Source: a virus. Taken from it: DNA of 29,697 nucleotides. Below, piece by piece: positions 1 to 6,335 of this stretch; position 1 is the stretch's first letter, and the number at the start of each line of letters is the position of its first letter. The notes below the pieces were generated by a model that saw only the letters and a list, made by a program, of their open reading frames with translations, made no database searches and had not been told where the DNA came from. The translations under genes were made by a program, and so were the position numbers. Where the stretch lies: IMG/VR virus record IMGVR_UViG_3300034072_002202, positions 1 through 29,697 of that record; one strand, 5' to 3'.

Positions 1-48
1 AACACGACGACCAAAGTTTTTGCCGGAGCATCGATCGCCCGGCATGAC

Positions 49-125
49 GGCCCCTTAGCTCAACTGGATAGAGCAACTGCCTTCTAAGCAGTAGGTCGCA
101 GGTTCGAGTCCTGCAGGGGTCGCCA
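49..125 (+). tRNA. tRNA-Arg (anticodon TCT), prophage integration target
   Basis: A 77-nt cloverleaf folds by eye: acceptor GGCCCCT against AGGGGTC with one G-U pair, D stem GCTC/GAGC, anticodon stem ACTGC/GCAGT around the loop CTTCTAA (anticodon TCT, reading AGA), T arm GCAGG-TTCGAGT-CCTGC, discriminator G and encoded CCA. The 5' part (49-80) is host DNA. The 3' part from 81 onward is the recombined core that also occurs at the right end of the prophage, so integration restores a complete tRNA on this side. Confidence 0.96.
81..125 (+). repeat. attL core (45-bp direct repeat with 29378-29422)
   Basis: The stretch from the anticodon loop to the encoded CCA is repeated without mismatch at 29378-29422. 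Identity stops at once on both sides (C80 versus G29377; A126 versus C29423). A 3'-tRNA duplication bounding a segment that carries int and xis is the standard signature of tyrosine-recombinase integration. Excision would release about 29.3 kb. Confidence 0.95.
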
Positions 126-236
126 ATATTTTCAAGCGCTTAGCGGCATTTCCTGAATCACCAGTTTGCAGTTTTGTGACGCAGTTTGCAGAATTCGTTC
201 TGCGAGCGTTCTGGTGATGCAACTTATGCGGAGCAT

Positions 237-271
237 AGAAAAACCCCGCCGTGGTTCGTGGCGAGGTTTTG
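237..271 (-). terminator. Rho-independent terminator of the leftward left-end operon
   Basis: Read on the minus strand, AAAACCTCGCC and GGCGGGGTTTTT form a stem around a 9-nt loop and end in a T run. It begins right after the last gene of the leftward operon (stop at 275) and precedes the tRNA, so it would keep prophage transcription out of the tRNA gene. Confidence 0.8.
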
Positions 272-274
272 TGT

Positions 275-511
275 TTAGCCAAATTTTACGTACATGAGGC
301 CGTCGCCCTTGTGCCTTGTCGGCTCTGAGTGGATGGACATCTCACCATTCTCGTTTAAGACGATCCGAGACCTGCCAAGGTGCGCAGTCCCTATTCGCAT
401 AACGAAGCCTCCCGTGGCCCTACACTCTCGCTCTTTCGCAATGTCCAACTCTAGCCACGGATTAAATTCGCCGTCGTGGTCTACAGTGCCGTCGTCGTTT
501 CTGACGATCAC
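275..511 (-). CDS. Hypothetical phage protein, last gene of leftward operon
   Basis: 78 residues, GTG start at 511. The start overlaps the stop of the dNMP kinase gene as GTGA, with a GGAGG element 7 nt upstream, so translational coupling is clear. The protein is small and polar with no membrane segment and no motif I recognise. It has an N-terminal acidic stretch and a middle part rich in Arg and Gly (GGFVMRIGTAHLGRSR). Its position and the terminator just after it make it the final gene of the 13-gene unit. No function can be assigned. Confidence 0.7.
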   Translation of the reverse strand: MIVRNDDGTVDHDGEFNPWLELDIAKERECRATGGFVMRIGTAHLGRSRIVLNENGEMSIHSEPTRHKGDGLMYVKFG

Positions 512-1161
512 GCCGCGTCCTCCAAGTGCCAGTGCAGGAAAGCATCAAGCTGGCGATGCAAATCCACGATGTCACCAATGTTGTGGATCTCGACGTCAGC
601 AGCACCACACCCCGCCTCGCTCTCATGCGATCCAGCAATCCCCCCACGGCCGACAAGCCGCCAGACAACGCCGCCAAGCTTTCGCACCTCGTCTGCTTCA
701 TTCGGGAATCGGCAGTCATCGACGACCACGCGACCGCCCTTCGCAATGATGCCCGTTGCAGTATCGACCCATAAGCCAGTCCAGAACGTATCGCCTATGC
801 ACTTCCTTCCCCATTCGGTGCCAAGCGTCTGCATTGCGTGGCGAGGCGTCTTGTCGCAAAGCAGCGAGTTGCTCAACTCTTTACCGCCGCCTTCAATGTC
901 ATCCTCTCCGAACCCAATCGCCCGCAGCATGTCTTTCAACGGCCCTGCGAACTTCACCAGTTGGTAGCCGTGCTGATCGACCAGGTACTTGCTTGCCGTG
1001 CTCTTGCCGCTCCCAGCCAGGCCAGTGAGCGCGATGACGGGTGGAAGGATGGCTGTGCTGGCCTTCCCTATCGCCGCGCCGAGTGCGCGCAACTCGACAG
1101 GAACATTATCATTCGCCGGTACGGCCGTAAGGCATCCGGTGTCTTTGGATTTGATTGTCAT
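508..1161 (-). CDS. Deoxynucleoside monophosphate kinase-like P-loop protein
   Basis: 217 residues. A Walker A motif GLAGSGKS is at residues 47-54 after a disordered N-terminus holding the peptide PANDN (15-19). The downstream segment HAMQTLGTEWGR and the later DDCRFPNEADEVR match phage deoxynucleotide monophosphate kinases, which phosphorylate dNMPs for DNA synthesis. Both ends overlap neighbours (ATGA with the gene before, GTGA with the gene after). The family call rests on the P-loop plus these conserved segments. A general AAA nucleotide kinase is the alternative. Confidence 0.82.
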   Translation of the reverse strand: MTIKSKDTGCLTAVPANDNVPVELRALGAAIGKASTAILPPVIALTGLAGSGKSTASKYLVDQHGYQLVKFAGPLKDMLRAIGFGEDDIEGGGKELSNSLLCDKTPRHAMQTLGTEWGRKCIGDTFWTGLWVDTATGIIAKGGRVVVDDCRFPNEADEVRKLGGVVWRLVGRGGIAGSHESEAGCGAADVEIHNIGDIVDLHRQLDAFLHWHLEDAA

Positions 1162-1418
1162 GGCATCTCCTTCAGTGCTGCGTCGATCATGTCGCGGAAC
1201 GTGTTGCTCGGCATGCCTGTGGTTTTTAGTCCGGCCTCATGCATTGTTCGCGTCGGTTCGCGCATAGCTTCAATGGCTGCTCTTGCCATAGGCATGTACA
1301 GGTGCCGATACTTCTCCCAAAAATAATCGCCCATCTCACTGTCGTTGATCTGACCGCATTGTTCTGGGTCGGCGGCACCTATCGCCCGAGCCACCCTTTC
1401 AATCATCTCGCTCACGCG
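1158..1418 (-). CDS. Phage hypothetical protein with MIERxAxAI N-terminal module
   Basis: 86 residues from the GTG at 1418. This start is chosen over a TTG at 1430 because a GAGGA element precedes it and because it makes a GTGA overlap with the second reading frame of the gene before. The N-terminus MIERVARAIG followed by W..Y and ARAAIEAMREP is a pattern often seen in rhizobial phage proteins of unknown function. A second protein here (27402-27917) starts with the same module. Probably cytoplasmic and helical; function unknown. Confidence 0.7.
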   Translation of the reverse strand, partial: RVSEMIERVARAIGAADPEQCGQINDSEMGDYFWEKYRHLYMPMARAAIEAMREPTRTMHEAGLKTTGMPSNTFRDMIDAALKEMP

Positions 1419-1593
1419 GATTCCTCGCAATCCCAGTATTGCCTGTCTTCATCAAGTGCTGTCTCTGGGTCAAATTCGACACCAAAGAACGAGAGCAGCC
1501 CTGCGGCATATCGCGTGCCTTCATCTCAGGCCAGTTAAATGGCTCAACAGTTAGAAGTGACGCGCATTCGTCAATCCACTCTTCCTCGCTCAT
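1415..1593 (-). pseudogene. Frameshifted small phage gene
   Basis: The ATG at 1593 has a good ribosome site (GAGGAGAC) and overlaps the previous stop as ATGA. The first about 25 residues (MSEEEWIDECASLL...WPEMK) read in one frame. The natural-looking C-terminus (GLLSFFGVEFDPETALDEDR...ESA) reads in another frame and ends in a TGA that overlaps the next start as GTGA. The distance 1593-1415 is 179 nt, not a multiple of three. A small indel near 1510-1525 explains this. The uninterrupted frame would instead run to 1399 with a basic tail. Function unknown. Confidence 0.65.
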
Positions 1594-1868
1594 ACCGTCT
1601 CCTCAACCTCCATATCTGCCTCGACATTCGGCTTCACCACCGGCCTGAACCGGCGCAGCGCAAATGGTGGATCTTCTTCACCGAATTGCGGGCAGACGCC
1701 GCGATTAACGCCAGCCAGCCTGATGCCGACATAGTCGCCGCCGAGATACGTGCTGCACATGCCGACCCACGTTGCTGTGTAGGTCTCCCCGGCACGAATG
1801 CCGAGGTATTGCTCCGGAAGGGTGGTGTCGTCGATGCAGACAACTTCGTCGCCGGGCTTGATGGTCAT
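1590..1868 (-). CDS. Hypothetical phage protein, SH3-like
   Basis: 92 residues, ATG at 1868 inside an ATGA overlap with the small membrane gene before it; its own stop overlaps the next start as ATGA. The sequence opens MTIKPGDEVVCIDD and has alternating beta-type segments (GIRAGETYTATWVG, GDYVGIRLAGV), which suggests a small SH3/KOW-like barrel. Several other proteins of this prophage share that look. Function unknown. Confidence 0.7.
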   Translation of the reverse strand: MTIKPGDEVVCIDDTTLPEQYLGIRAGETYTATWVGMCSTYLGGDYVGIRLAGVNRGVCPQFGEEDPPFALRRFRPVVKPNVEADMEVEETV

Positions 1869-1996
1869 CGATAGCCCTTCTCTAGATGAAGGCAGGCTTG
1901 CTGCACGCCGACGTAGCAGCTGACCTGCGATCTGATCGGATCAACGGTGCCCACCCATAGCAGCAGAAACACAGTTGCGAATGTCCATCCGTTCAA
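1865..1996 (-). CDS. Small membrane protein, TTG start
   Basis: 43 residues. The TTG at 1996 overlaps the stop of the HD protein gene as TTGA and the stop overlaps the next ATG as ATGA, so both ends fit the tightly coupled operon. GGGAGGG lies just upstream. Residues 4-18 (TFATVFLLLWVGTVD) form one short hydrophobic segment. The rest is soluble with two Cys. I do not recognise a family. The call depends on the double overlap and on there being no other use for the gap. Confidence 0.55.
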   Translation of the reverse strand: MNGWTFATVFLLLWVGTVDPIRSQVSCYVGVQQACLHLEKGYR

Positions 1997-2859
1997 GCCA
2001 CCCTCCCCGCCATCAACGCATCAAACGTAGCCAGAAACTCAAGCTCCGCTTCCTCCGGAGACCAGTAACGCAGCTTCACGCCCAGCTCTTTGCCGGCGTA
2101 CCGCGCATGCCATGGCATCTCGCGCAGATTGACAAGCTCGTCGGCGATGATGCGGTTGTCGGCGTCATGCACCTCGCGCGGCAGCTCCAGGTCCAGCTGA
2201 AACCGTGCCGCGATAGCCAACCAGTTGTCTTGCTCGATCGCACGGTAGTTCGTCAGGTACGGCTTGAGTGGGCGCGGAATGTCCACGCAGTATGCTTCAG
2301 GGGCATCGTGCAGAAGGCCAGCCAAAGCCACCTCCGGCGCGTGCTTGGCTGCAAGATGACGGGCAATCAGGACTGAGTGCTCGGCAACGCTGTAGAACTT
2401 GATGCAGTGCCCTGCATAGCGCGCCTGCATGGCGAGGGAGTGCGCAATATCCTCGATGTGGACTTCGTGCGGGCGCGGGTCCATCGGCCAGTACTTGCGA
2501 CCGGAGAAAACTTGCATGAAGTCGCCGGTGCGGGGTGGTTCAGACGGCACAAAGACGCCCCGCGATGCAGGGTTGCTGCAGTCTGGAATCAAGTGTCCTT
2601 CCACCCACTCCTTCGGGCCATCGCCATTCCATTCTTTAGCAATCGCGGTTTTAATCGGCGCCGCAAACATTGCGTCGTCGAGTTCGACTTTTTCGTCGTT
2701 GGTCAGATGGCTTTTTAAGAGCCGCCGCAGCTTGTCATTCGGCTGCGGCACGTTGTCATTGGCGGCCACGTACTTGTCGAGCGGGCCGAAGGTCGTGGTG
2801 GAAATGTCGTCATCCTGCGCCATCTGCTGAATGGCCAGTTCTCGCGTTACAGAACCCAT
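1993..2859 (-). CDS. HD-domain phosphohydrolase (YfbR-like)
   Basis: 288 residues from the ATG at 2859, chosen because AAGGAGG lies 7 nt upstream and the start overlaps the previous stop as TGATG. A disordered N-terminal third holds AANDN (about 32-36). The catalytic part starts near residue 115 and carries the HD signature: His at VAEHSVLIARH (about 161), LLHDAPEAY (His184-Asp185) and a distal Asp in HDADNRII. YfbR-type HD enzymes dephosphorylate deoxynucleoside 5'-monophosphates. With the dNMP kinase in the same operon this suggests phage control of the nucleotide pool. Exact substrate not visible. Confidence 0.82.
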   Translation of the reverse strand: MGSVTRELAIQQMAQDDDISTTTFGPLDKYVAANDNVPQPNDKLRRLLKSHLTNDEKVELDDAMFAAPIKTAIAKEWNGDGPKEWVEGHLIPDCSNPASRGVFVPSEPPRTGDFMQVFSGRKYWPMDPRPHEVHIEDIAHSLAMQARYAGHCIKFYSVAEHSVLIARHLAAKHAPEVALAGLLHDAPEAYCVDIPRPLKPYLTNYRAIEQDNWLAIAARFQLDLELPREVHDADNRIIADELVNLREMPWHARYAGKELGVKLRYWSPEEAELEFLATFDALMAGRVA

Positions 2860-3164
2860 CAAGCGGCCTCCTTCTCGAAAAAGTGCAGCACGAGCGCACC
2901 GCCATGCAGTAATACCGTCGAAATGTATCTGGCTGTCACCTTCGGTGGGCAGGGATGGCCAGTGCCGACAACGTGGATTGTTCTCTCGCAATCCGAAGGC
3001 AGACCAGGATTGCAGCGATACCAGATGGCAAGCCTTCCAGACCCCACGTCCTGCTCTGCGACAGTGAGAATTTCAGCCCAAGGCGGCAGATTGAGGCGAA
3101 CCGTGCTGTCGCTCTGGATGTCCTTGCTAATGTCGATGTTCTGTTTGTGGACGGTGATAGCCAT
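2859..3164 (-). CDS. DUF7352-like phage protein
   Basis: 101 residues, ATG at 3164 with GGAGG upstream and a TGATG overlap with the Tad2-like gene. The protein reads like the small phage family with ILTVAEQ...LAIWYRC near the middle, then VVGTGHP and a C-terminal GGALVLHFFE. I match this to DUF7352 from memory; its function is not known. It is soluble with no visible catalytic motif. It lies between the Tad2-like gene and the HD phosphohydrolase with no intergenic space. Confidence 0.65.
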   Translation of the reverse strand: MAITVHKQNIDISKDIQSDSTVRLNLPPWAEILTVAEQDVGSGRLAIWYRCNPGLPSDCERTIHVVGTGHPCPPKVTARYISTVLLHGGALVLHFFEKEAA

Positions 3165-3379
3165 CACGCCACCTCCTTCACAGGCGCCATGGCGATCTGC
3201 CAATCTTCGGCAAGCTGGTCGGCGACAGACGGCACGTAAGGCTTTCGCCCGACGCCAGCCTCAACGATCTCGATGTATGCCAACGGCGTGCCGCGCTCGA
3301 CCAGCCGCACAACGCTACCAACGGCGCGTCTCGCTGCGCCGCCTTTCTTTATGGCCTCTAGAGCCTGTCCGTAATTCAT
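3164..3379 (-). CDS. DUF2829 (Tad2-like) protein, candidate anti-defence sponge
   Basis: 71 residues, ATG at 3379 behind a hairpin/CACCAC/GAGGAGAC leader. It fits DUF2829: an N-terminal MNYGQALEAIKKG helix, then ARRA, a central PLAYIEI strand, and the closing ADQLAEDWQIA that is diagnostic of the family. DUF2829 includes Tad2, a phage protein that binds the Thoeris signal; some homologues are reported to bind CBASS cyclic nucleotides too. This copy is shorter than typical Tad2 (about 90) and lacks the usual GWNGKGM segment. Whether it binds a signal is inference. Confidence 0.72.
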   Translation of the reverse strand: MNYGQALEAIKKGGAARRAVGSVVRLVERGTPLAYIEIVEAGVGRKPYVPSVADQLAEDWQIAMAPVKEVA

Positions 3380-3428
3380 TTATGTCTCCTCAGTGGTGTG
3401 GTGGTTGACCGCCAGTTGGTGCTGGCGG
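3380..3428 (-). promoter_or_regulatory. Leader module: CCAA-loop hairpin + CACCAC + GAGGAGAC
   Basis: On the minus strand, directly after the stop of the zinc-knuckle gene, CCGCCAG and CTGGCGG pair (7 bp) around the loop CACCAA. ACCACCACACC and the ribosome site GAGGAGAC follow, then the ATG at 3379. No T run follows the hairpin, so it is unlike a terminator. Confidence 0.7.
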
Positions 3429-3599
3429 TTATTTTAAGCGGATAGCGCCTGGCAACTTCCCGCCGCCAGCGTGCTTAGTGCATGCCTCGTAGTTGTGGTC
3501 TCGACCTCCGCAATACGTGCAGCGGAGATTGCCTGCAGTGCCATTTGACGGGCAGCAAGTGTAAGGGTGGCCGTTCTTTCCACAGTATGCGCAACGCAT
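3429..3599 (-). CDS. Double CCHC zinc-knuckle protein
   Basis: 56 residues. The ATG at 3599 overlaps the previous stop as TAATG and follows GGAG. Two exact CX2CX4HX4C knuckles are visible: C3-C6-H11-C16 and C27-C30-H35-C40, the spacing of retroviral nucleocapsid and eukaryotic CCHC knuckles. Such knuckles bind single-stranded nucleic acid. The basic C-terminus fits that, but a nucleic-acid role here is inference. A longer upstream start (3659) would add a tail that overlaps the previous gene and is not supported. Confidence 0.72.
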   Translation of the reverse strand: MRCAYCGKNGHPYTCCPSNGTAGNLRCTYCGGRDHNYEACTKHAGGGKLPGAIRLK

Positions 3600-3811
3600 T
3601 AGACGCTCCAGCCCATGAACTTCCTGAGCACGTCGCCCATGCGGGCTGCCACGCCGCAATGCTCCACCGTCCTGCCATACGTGGTCATTTGTTCGCCGTG
3701 CGGCTCCGGGCTGTCGTGGCAGCGGCGGGCATAGATAACGACTTGATCGTAACCGTAGTCGTCGGCGATACGCTTCGCTGCACTGATGGGAATGTCACGC
3801 ATCGAGATCAT
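3599..3811 (-). CDS. Conserved phage hypothetical protein
   Basis: 70 residues. The ATG at 3811 overlaps the previous stop as ATGA; the stop overlaps the next start as TAATG. The sequence MRDIPISAAKRIADDYGYDQVVIYARR, then TTYG and EHCGVAAR, is a pattern common to rhizobial and other proteobacterial phages, always small and uncharacterised. The two His and one Cys near residues 32, 51 and 52 could bind metal, but no known site is recognised. Confidence 0.75.
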   Translation of the reverse strand: MISMRDIPISAAKRIADDYGYDQVVIYARRCHDSPEPHGEQMTTYGRTVEHCGVAARMGDVLRKFMGWSV

Positions 3812-5043
3812 GCCACCGCCCTCGCCGGCTCATTGTCATTCGCGGCATCCATCATCGCCACGCGAACGCGCGAAACTTCGCCGTACTCCTTGTGGTAGCT
3901 GATCGACTGCATCGACCGGCCAGACAGGAAGCCCGAGCCAAAGTGCCACGCATCCTGCGGCGTTGGCGTCTGATGCGATTCTGAAATCACCCCGCCGCCC
4001 TCAGAGGCGAACTTACTCGAGTGATGGATGTGGAATCCGTGGACGAACCGGTGACGAGTTGCGCCCCAGTCTTCGGCGCGACGGTGCGCCATGATGCTCG
4101 CCATGTCCTTGAGCTTGACCGTGTGGCCATGCGTGGCACCGATCATCACCTTTCCGAAACGGAACCAGAAGAACAGCGATGGATCTACATCGACGGTCAC
4201 TCTCGGCTCGTTGCGATACCAGGCAAGCAGGAAGTATGCGACGGCAACAGACGCGTGCTCATCGTGGTTGCCAGGCAAGATGCGGACGGTGACGTGCCCA
4301 TGTCGCTTGAGGCTGGCGTCGATCGAGCGAACGACAAGCCGGCATGCGGTCATCAGCACCTTTTGATACCTGCCGTCGACCTGCAGAACGTTGCCCGAGC
4401 GTGCCGTCTTGTTCTCGTTGTTGTCTGAGTGGAGCAAGTCACCGCCACCCAAGACAATCGCATTGGCAGACGGCGGAGTGCGCGCAATCAGGTCTTCAAT
4501 TGCCGAGCCAATAACGTTCTCCGCAATCTTTAAGTCCCAATTTGTGTCTGTCTCGCGATGCCACGAGAAGAGTCCGATATGCCAGTCGGCCAGTGGCGTC
4601 AGTGTCAGCAGGTCATCGTAAACCTGCGCTGGAGCGGAGATTGGCTCGGCAGGCGCAACGTCATGGAAGGCTTCTTTGAGGATGGCAGCGATGTCTACAG
4701 GCGAATGCTCAACCGCCGTCTTCTGCCACTGCTGGATAACGCGCCCCTCAGCATCGACGAGCGCAGACACGCCTTTGACTACGTGACCGGTCGGCACTGC
4801 GAACTTCTCGCCCCGCTCCTGCGTCTGCTGGATGAACGTGCCGCTCGGTGTGTTGCTGATCTTGCTAATGCGGAAGCCTGGAAGGACAGGTTCCGTGCCA
4901 AGAAGGCCAGCTTCGGCGGCGCGTTTGATGCTCTCGGCAAGAGCGGACTTGCCGATGCCAAGGGCGGCGGCTGCTTTAACCAACGTGCCATGCTCTCGGT
5001 AGGCGTCGGCTCTTCGACGCAGTTCTTCTATGGGTAGAGGCAT
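3808..5043 (-). CDS. wHTH-calcineurin-like metallophosphoesterase
   Basis: 411 residues. The N-terminus (about 10-45, YREHGTLVKAAAALGIGKSALAE) is a homeodomain-like helix-turn-helix. A linker follows, then a metallophosphoesterase core from about 148: DWHIG (Asp153/His155), GGGDLLHSD (199-207), GNHDEH (258-263), THGH (304-307) and HGFHIHH (335-341). These are the metal ligands of the calcineurin/Mre11 fold, so a nuclease or phosphodiesterase acting on DNA is plausible. Phage operons often hold this fusion. AANDN sits near the C-terminus. The start is preceded by a leader module with GAGGAGAC. Confidence 0.85.
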   Translation of the reverse strand: MPLPIEELRRRADAYREHGTLVKAAAALGIGKSALAESIKRAAEAGLLGTEPVLPGFRISKISNTPSGTFIQQTQERGEKFAVPTGHVVKGVSALVDAEGRVIQQWQKTAVEHSPVDIAAILKEAFHDVAPAEPISAPAQVYDDLLTLTPLADWHIGLFSWHRETDTNWDLKIAENVIGSAIEDLIARTPPSANAIVLGGGDLLHSDNNENKTARSGNVLQVDGRYQKVLMTACRLVVRSIDASLKRHGHVTVRILPGNHDEHASVAVAYFLLAWYRNEPRVTVDVDPSLFFWFRFGKVMIGATHGHTVKLKDMASIMAHRRAEDWGATRHRFVHGFHIHHSSKFASEGGGVISESHQTPTPQDAWHFGSGFLSGRSMQSISYHKEYGEVSRVRVAMMDAANDNEPARAVA

Positions 5044-5088
5044 GCAGTCTCCTCGATGTGGTGGTGAAGGCCGCTTGGCGGGCGGCCT
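5044..5088 (-). promoter_or_regulatory. Leader module: CCAA-loop hairpin + CACCACCAC + GAGGAGAC
   Basis: Minus strand: AGGCCGC and GCGGCCT pair (7 bp) around CCGCCAA, followed by TCACCACCACATC and GAGGAGAC, then the ATG at 5043. It lies just after the protease stop at 5095. The stem sequence differs entirely from the copy at 3409-3428 while loop and tail are kept. Confidence 0.72.
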
Positions 5089-5094
5089 GATTAT

Positions 5095-5754
5095 TTACTT
5101 ACGCGCCAACAACTCACAGACCGCAGTCGAAGGCACGACATAGCCGTAGCCAACCAACGAGCCAGAGAAGCCAATAGGCGCGGCCATGACGCCGACGGTA
5201 ATGCCGATCAGGTCGCCGTTGTCCGCGTAGACGGGTCCGCCAGATTGGCCCATCACAGTTGTGATGTCGGTCACATAGACCGATTTCCACGGACCTGTTT
5301 CTCGTGGCTCGCCGGCGATCTTGCCGTAGGCGGCAACGAATTCGATTTTCAGGGGATTGCCGTGAGCAACGATAGGATCTCCTACCTTCACAGAGTGGCA
5401 GGCCAGTTTTGCGACGCCGAGACCGTCCGACGACGTGCGCAGCAGTGCAATGTCATTGGCCCTGTTGACCCAGAGGACATCGGCCTTGCGAAGAGCGCCG
5501 CCTTTAGCCTTTAGCTGGACTTCTTTCGCATCGCCGACGACGTGCGCAGCAGTGACGATAAAGCCGTCTCCGATATGAACGCCGGAACCGTGGCCGTCGT
5601 TGACGACGATCTTAACGGTGGCCGTTTCGGTTGCTGCGGGTGTTGGTGGAGGAAGTAGCGCATAGGCGGCCGCAGAGGTCGCGGCGATGACGAGAAATAA
5701 TGCAACGAGGAATGCGCGTGGCGACACAATGCGCCGCAGGAATCGTCTGAGCAT
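5095..5754 (-). CDS. Membrane-anchored trypsin-like serine protease
   Basis: 219 residues from the ATG at 5754 (GAGGGG upstream). After a basic N-terminus, residues about 13-34 form one membrane anchor, so the protease domain should face the periplasm. The catalytic triad is visible in chymotrypsin order: His71 in TAAHVVG, Asp101 in NDIALLR and Ser171 in GQSGGPV. There is no PDZ domain. It is the first gene of the leftward 13-gene operon, under a promoter that shares its operator with the phage early region. Role unknown; processing of envelope or phage proteins is possible. Confidence 0.85.
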   Translation of the reverse strand: MLRRFLRRIVSPRAFLVALFLVIAATSAAAYALLPPPTPAATETATVKIVVNDGHGSGVHIGDGFIVTAAHVVGDAKEVQLKAKGGALRKADVLWVNRANDIALLRTSSDGLGVAKLACHSVKVGDPIVAHGNPLKIEFVAAYGKIAGEPRETGPWKSVYVTDITTVMGQSGGPVYADNGDLIGITVGVMAAPIGFSGSLVGYGYVVPSTAVCELLARK

Positions 5755-5813
5755 GATTATCCCCTCTTTCTGGCGAACGTGCGCCAATGTGGTGGTCCCG
5801 GTTGGTTGCCGAG
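5755..5813 (-). promoter_or_regulatory. 5' leader with CCAA-loop hairpin and ACCACCACA
   Basis: Minus strand after the promoter at 5835-5863: CTCGG and CCGGG pair (5 bp, one G-U) around CAACCAA, then ACCACCACA. A second small stem TGGCG/CGCCA follows, then GAGGGGATA before the ATG at 5754. The ribosome site is a variant of the GAGGAGA form found in the other copies. Confidence 0.55.
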
Positions 5814-5834
5814 CGGCTGGTGACGCCGATAATC

Positions 5835-5863
5835 AAGCTATACTGTTTTTACAAATTTGTCAA
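5835..5863 (-). promoter_or_regulatory. Leftward promoter with ACAAATTTGT operator
   Basis: On the minus strand TTGACA (5863-5858), a 17-nt spacer and TAGCTT (5840-5835). The palindrome ACAAATTTGT (5851-5860) overlaps the -35 box. A 23-nt block around it is identical to that at 23749-23771, the leftward early promoter, which points to one repressor controlling both operons. Confidence 0.7.
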
Positions 5864-5889
5864 GATTTGCTGCCACTACAGAATCCCGA

Positions 5890-5919
5890 TTGACTCTTTG
5901 GAGTATGAGAACATAATAA
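5890..5919 (+). promoter_or_regulatory. Rightward promoter, probably giving leaderless mRNA
   Basis: TTGACT (5890-5895), 18-nt spacer and TAATAA (5914-5919). Transcription would begin at about 5926-5927, which is the ATG of the next gene, and no ribosome site lies upstream of it. It diverges from the leftward promoter at 5835-5863. Confidence 0.55.
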
Positions 5920-5926
5920 GAACATC

Positions 5927-6130
5927 ATGTCTCACAAGATGCAAACACAAGCAATGAAACAGTACAGATTTCAGGCTGGGCGCTGGATCGTAACAGTGCG
6001 CGCGCCGACCTTTGCCCACGCTAAAATTGCCGCCGCAGCAAAGCTGGATCAGCGGGCAGCGAAGCTTTTTGCTAGTCCGCCTGCATGCGGCTGGAAGCTT
6101 GAACGATTAGCAGACACCACCAGAGGATAG
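5927..6130 (+). CDS. Small hypothetical phage protein
   Basis: 67 residues. There is no ribosome site before the ATG at 5927, but the promoter at 5890-5919 would start the mRNA at this codon, so leaderless translation is likely. A second in-frame ATG at 5954 (MKQYRFQAGRW) is the alternative. The protein has a strand-rich start (YRFQAGRWIVTVRAPTFAHAK) and an Ala-rich helix. No family is recognised. It heads a rightward run of five small genes. Confidence 0.6.
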   Translation: MSHKMQTQAMKQYRFQAGRWIVTVRAPTFAHAKIAAAAKLDQRAAKLFASPPACGWKLERLADTTRG

Positions 6131-6134
6131 TCCT

Positions 6135-6335
6135 TTGCGCCCACATCAGAGAGAACCGCAAGCCGATCCGGTTGACCACATCATTGCATGGCACGACGGC
6201 GACAGCCGTGCCGCGATTGAGACGCTGATGGAAGACATCCAGCACTTGCGGCTACAGCTTGCGCTGGCGACCGCAGCGATGGGAACCGGTTTCACGAGAG
6301 GATGGAAGCCGGACGCCGACAGAAATGCCAGGTGA
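6135..6335 (+). CDS. Small hypothetical phage protein
   Basis: 66 residues from TTG at 6135, 4 nt after the previous stop, with CACCACCAGAGGATA upstream (a relaxed form of the CACCAC/GAGGAGA leader). The sequence VDHIIAWHDGDSRAAIETLMEDIQHL then a second helix and SRGWKPD-like tail (TRGWKPDADR) resembles small rhizobial phage proteins with no known function. It is helical and soluble. The stop overlaps the next start by 11 nt. Confidence 0.6.
   Translation: MRPHQREPQADPVDHIIAWHDGDSRAAIETLMEDIQHLRLQLALATAAMGTGFTRGWKPDADRNAR

Noticed and set aside
55-282. 75-residue minus-strand ORF across the tRNA
   Set aside because: It is antisense to the tRNA and the att core, has no ribosome site, and its protein is low-quality sequence.
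1500-1530. Programmed frameshift in the 1593 gene
   Set aside because: No slippery heptamer or downstream structure is visible; a simple indel is more likely.
3409-3428. CCAA-loop hairpins as ordinary intrinsic terminators
   Set aside because: No T run follows in any copy, a ribosome site and gene come within 30 nt, and one copy is at an mRNA 5' end.
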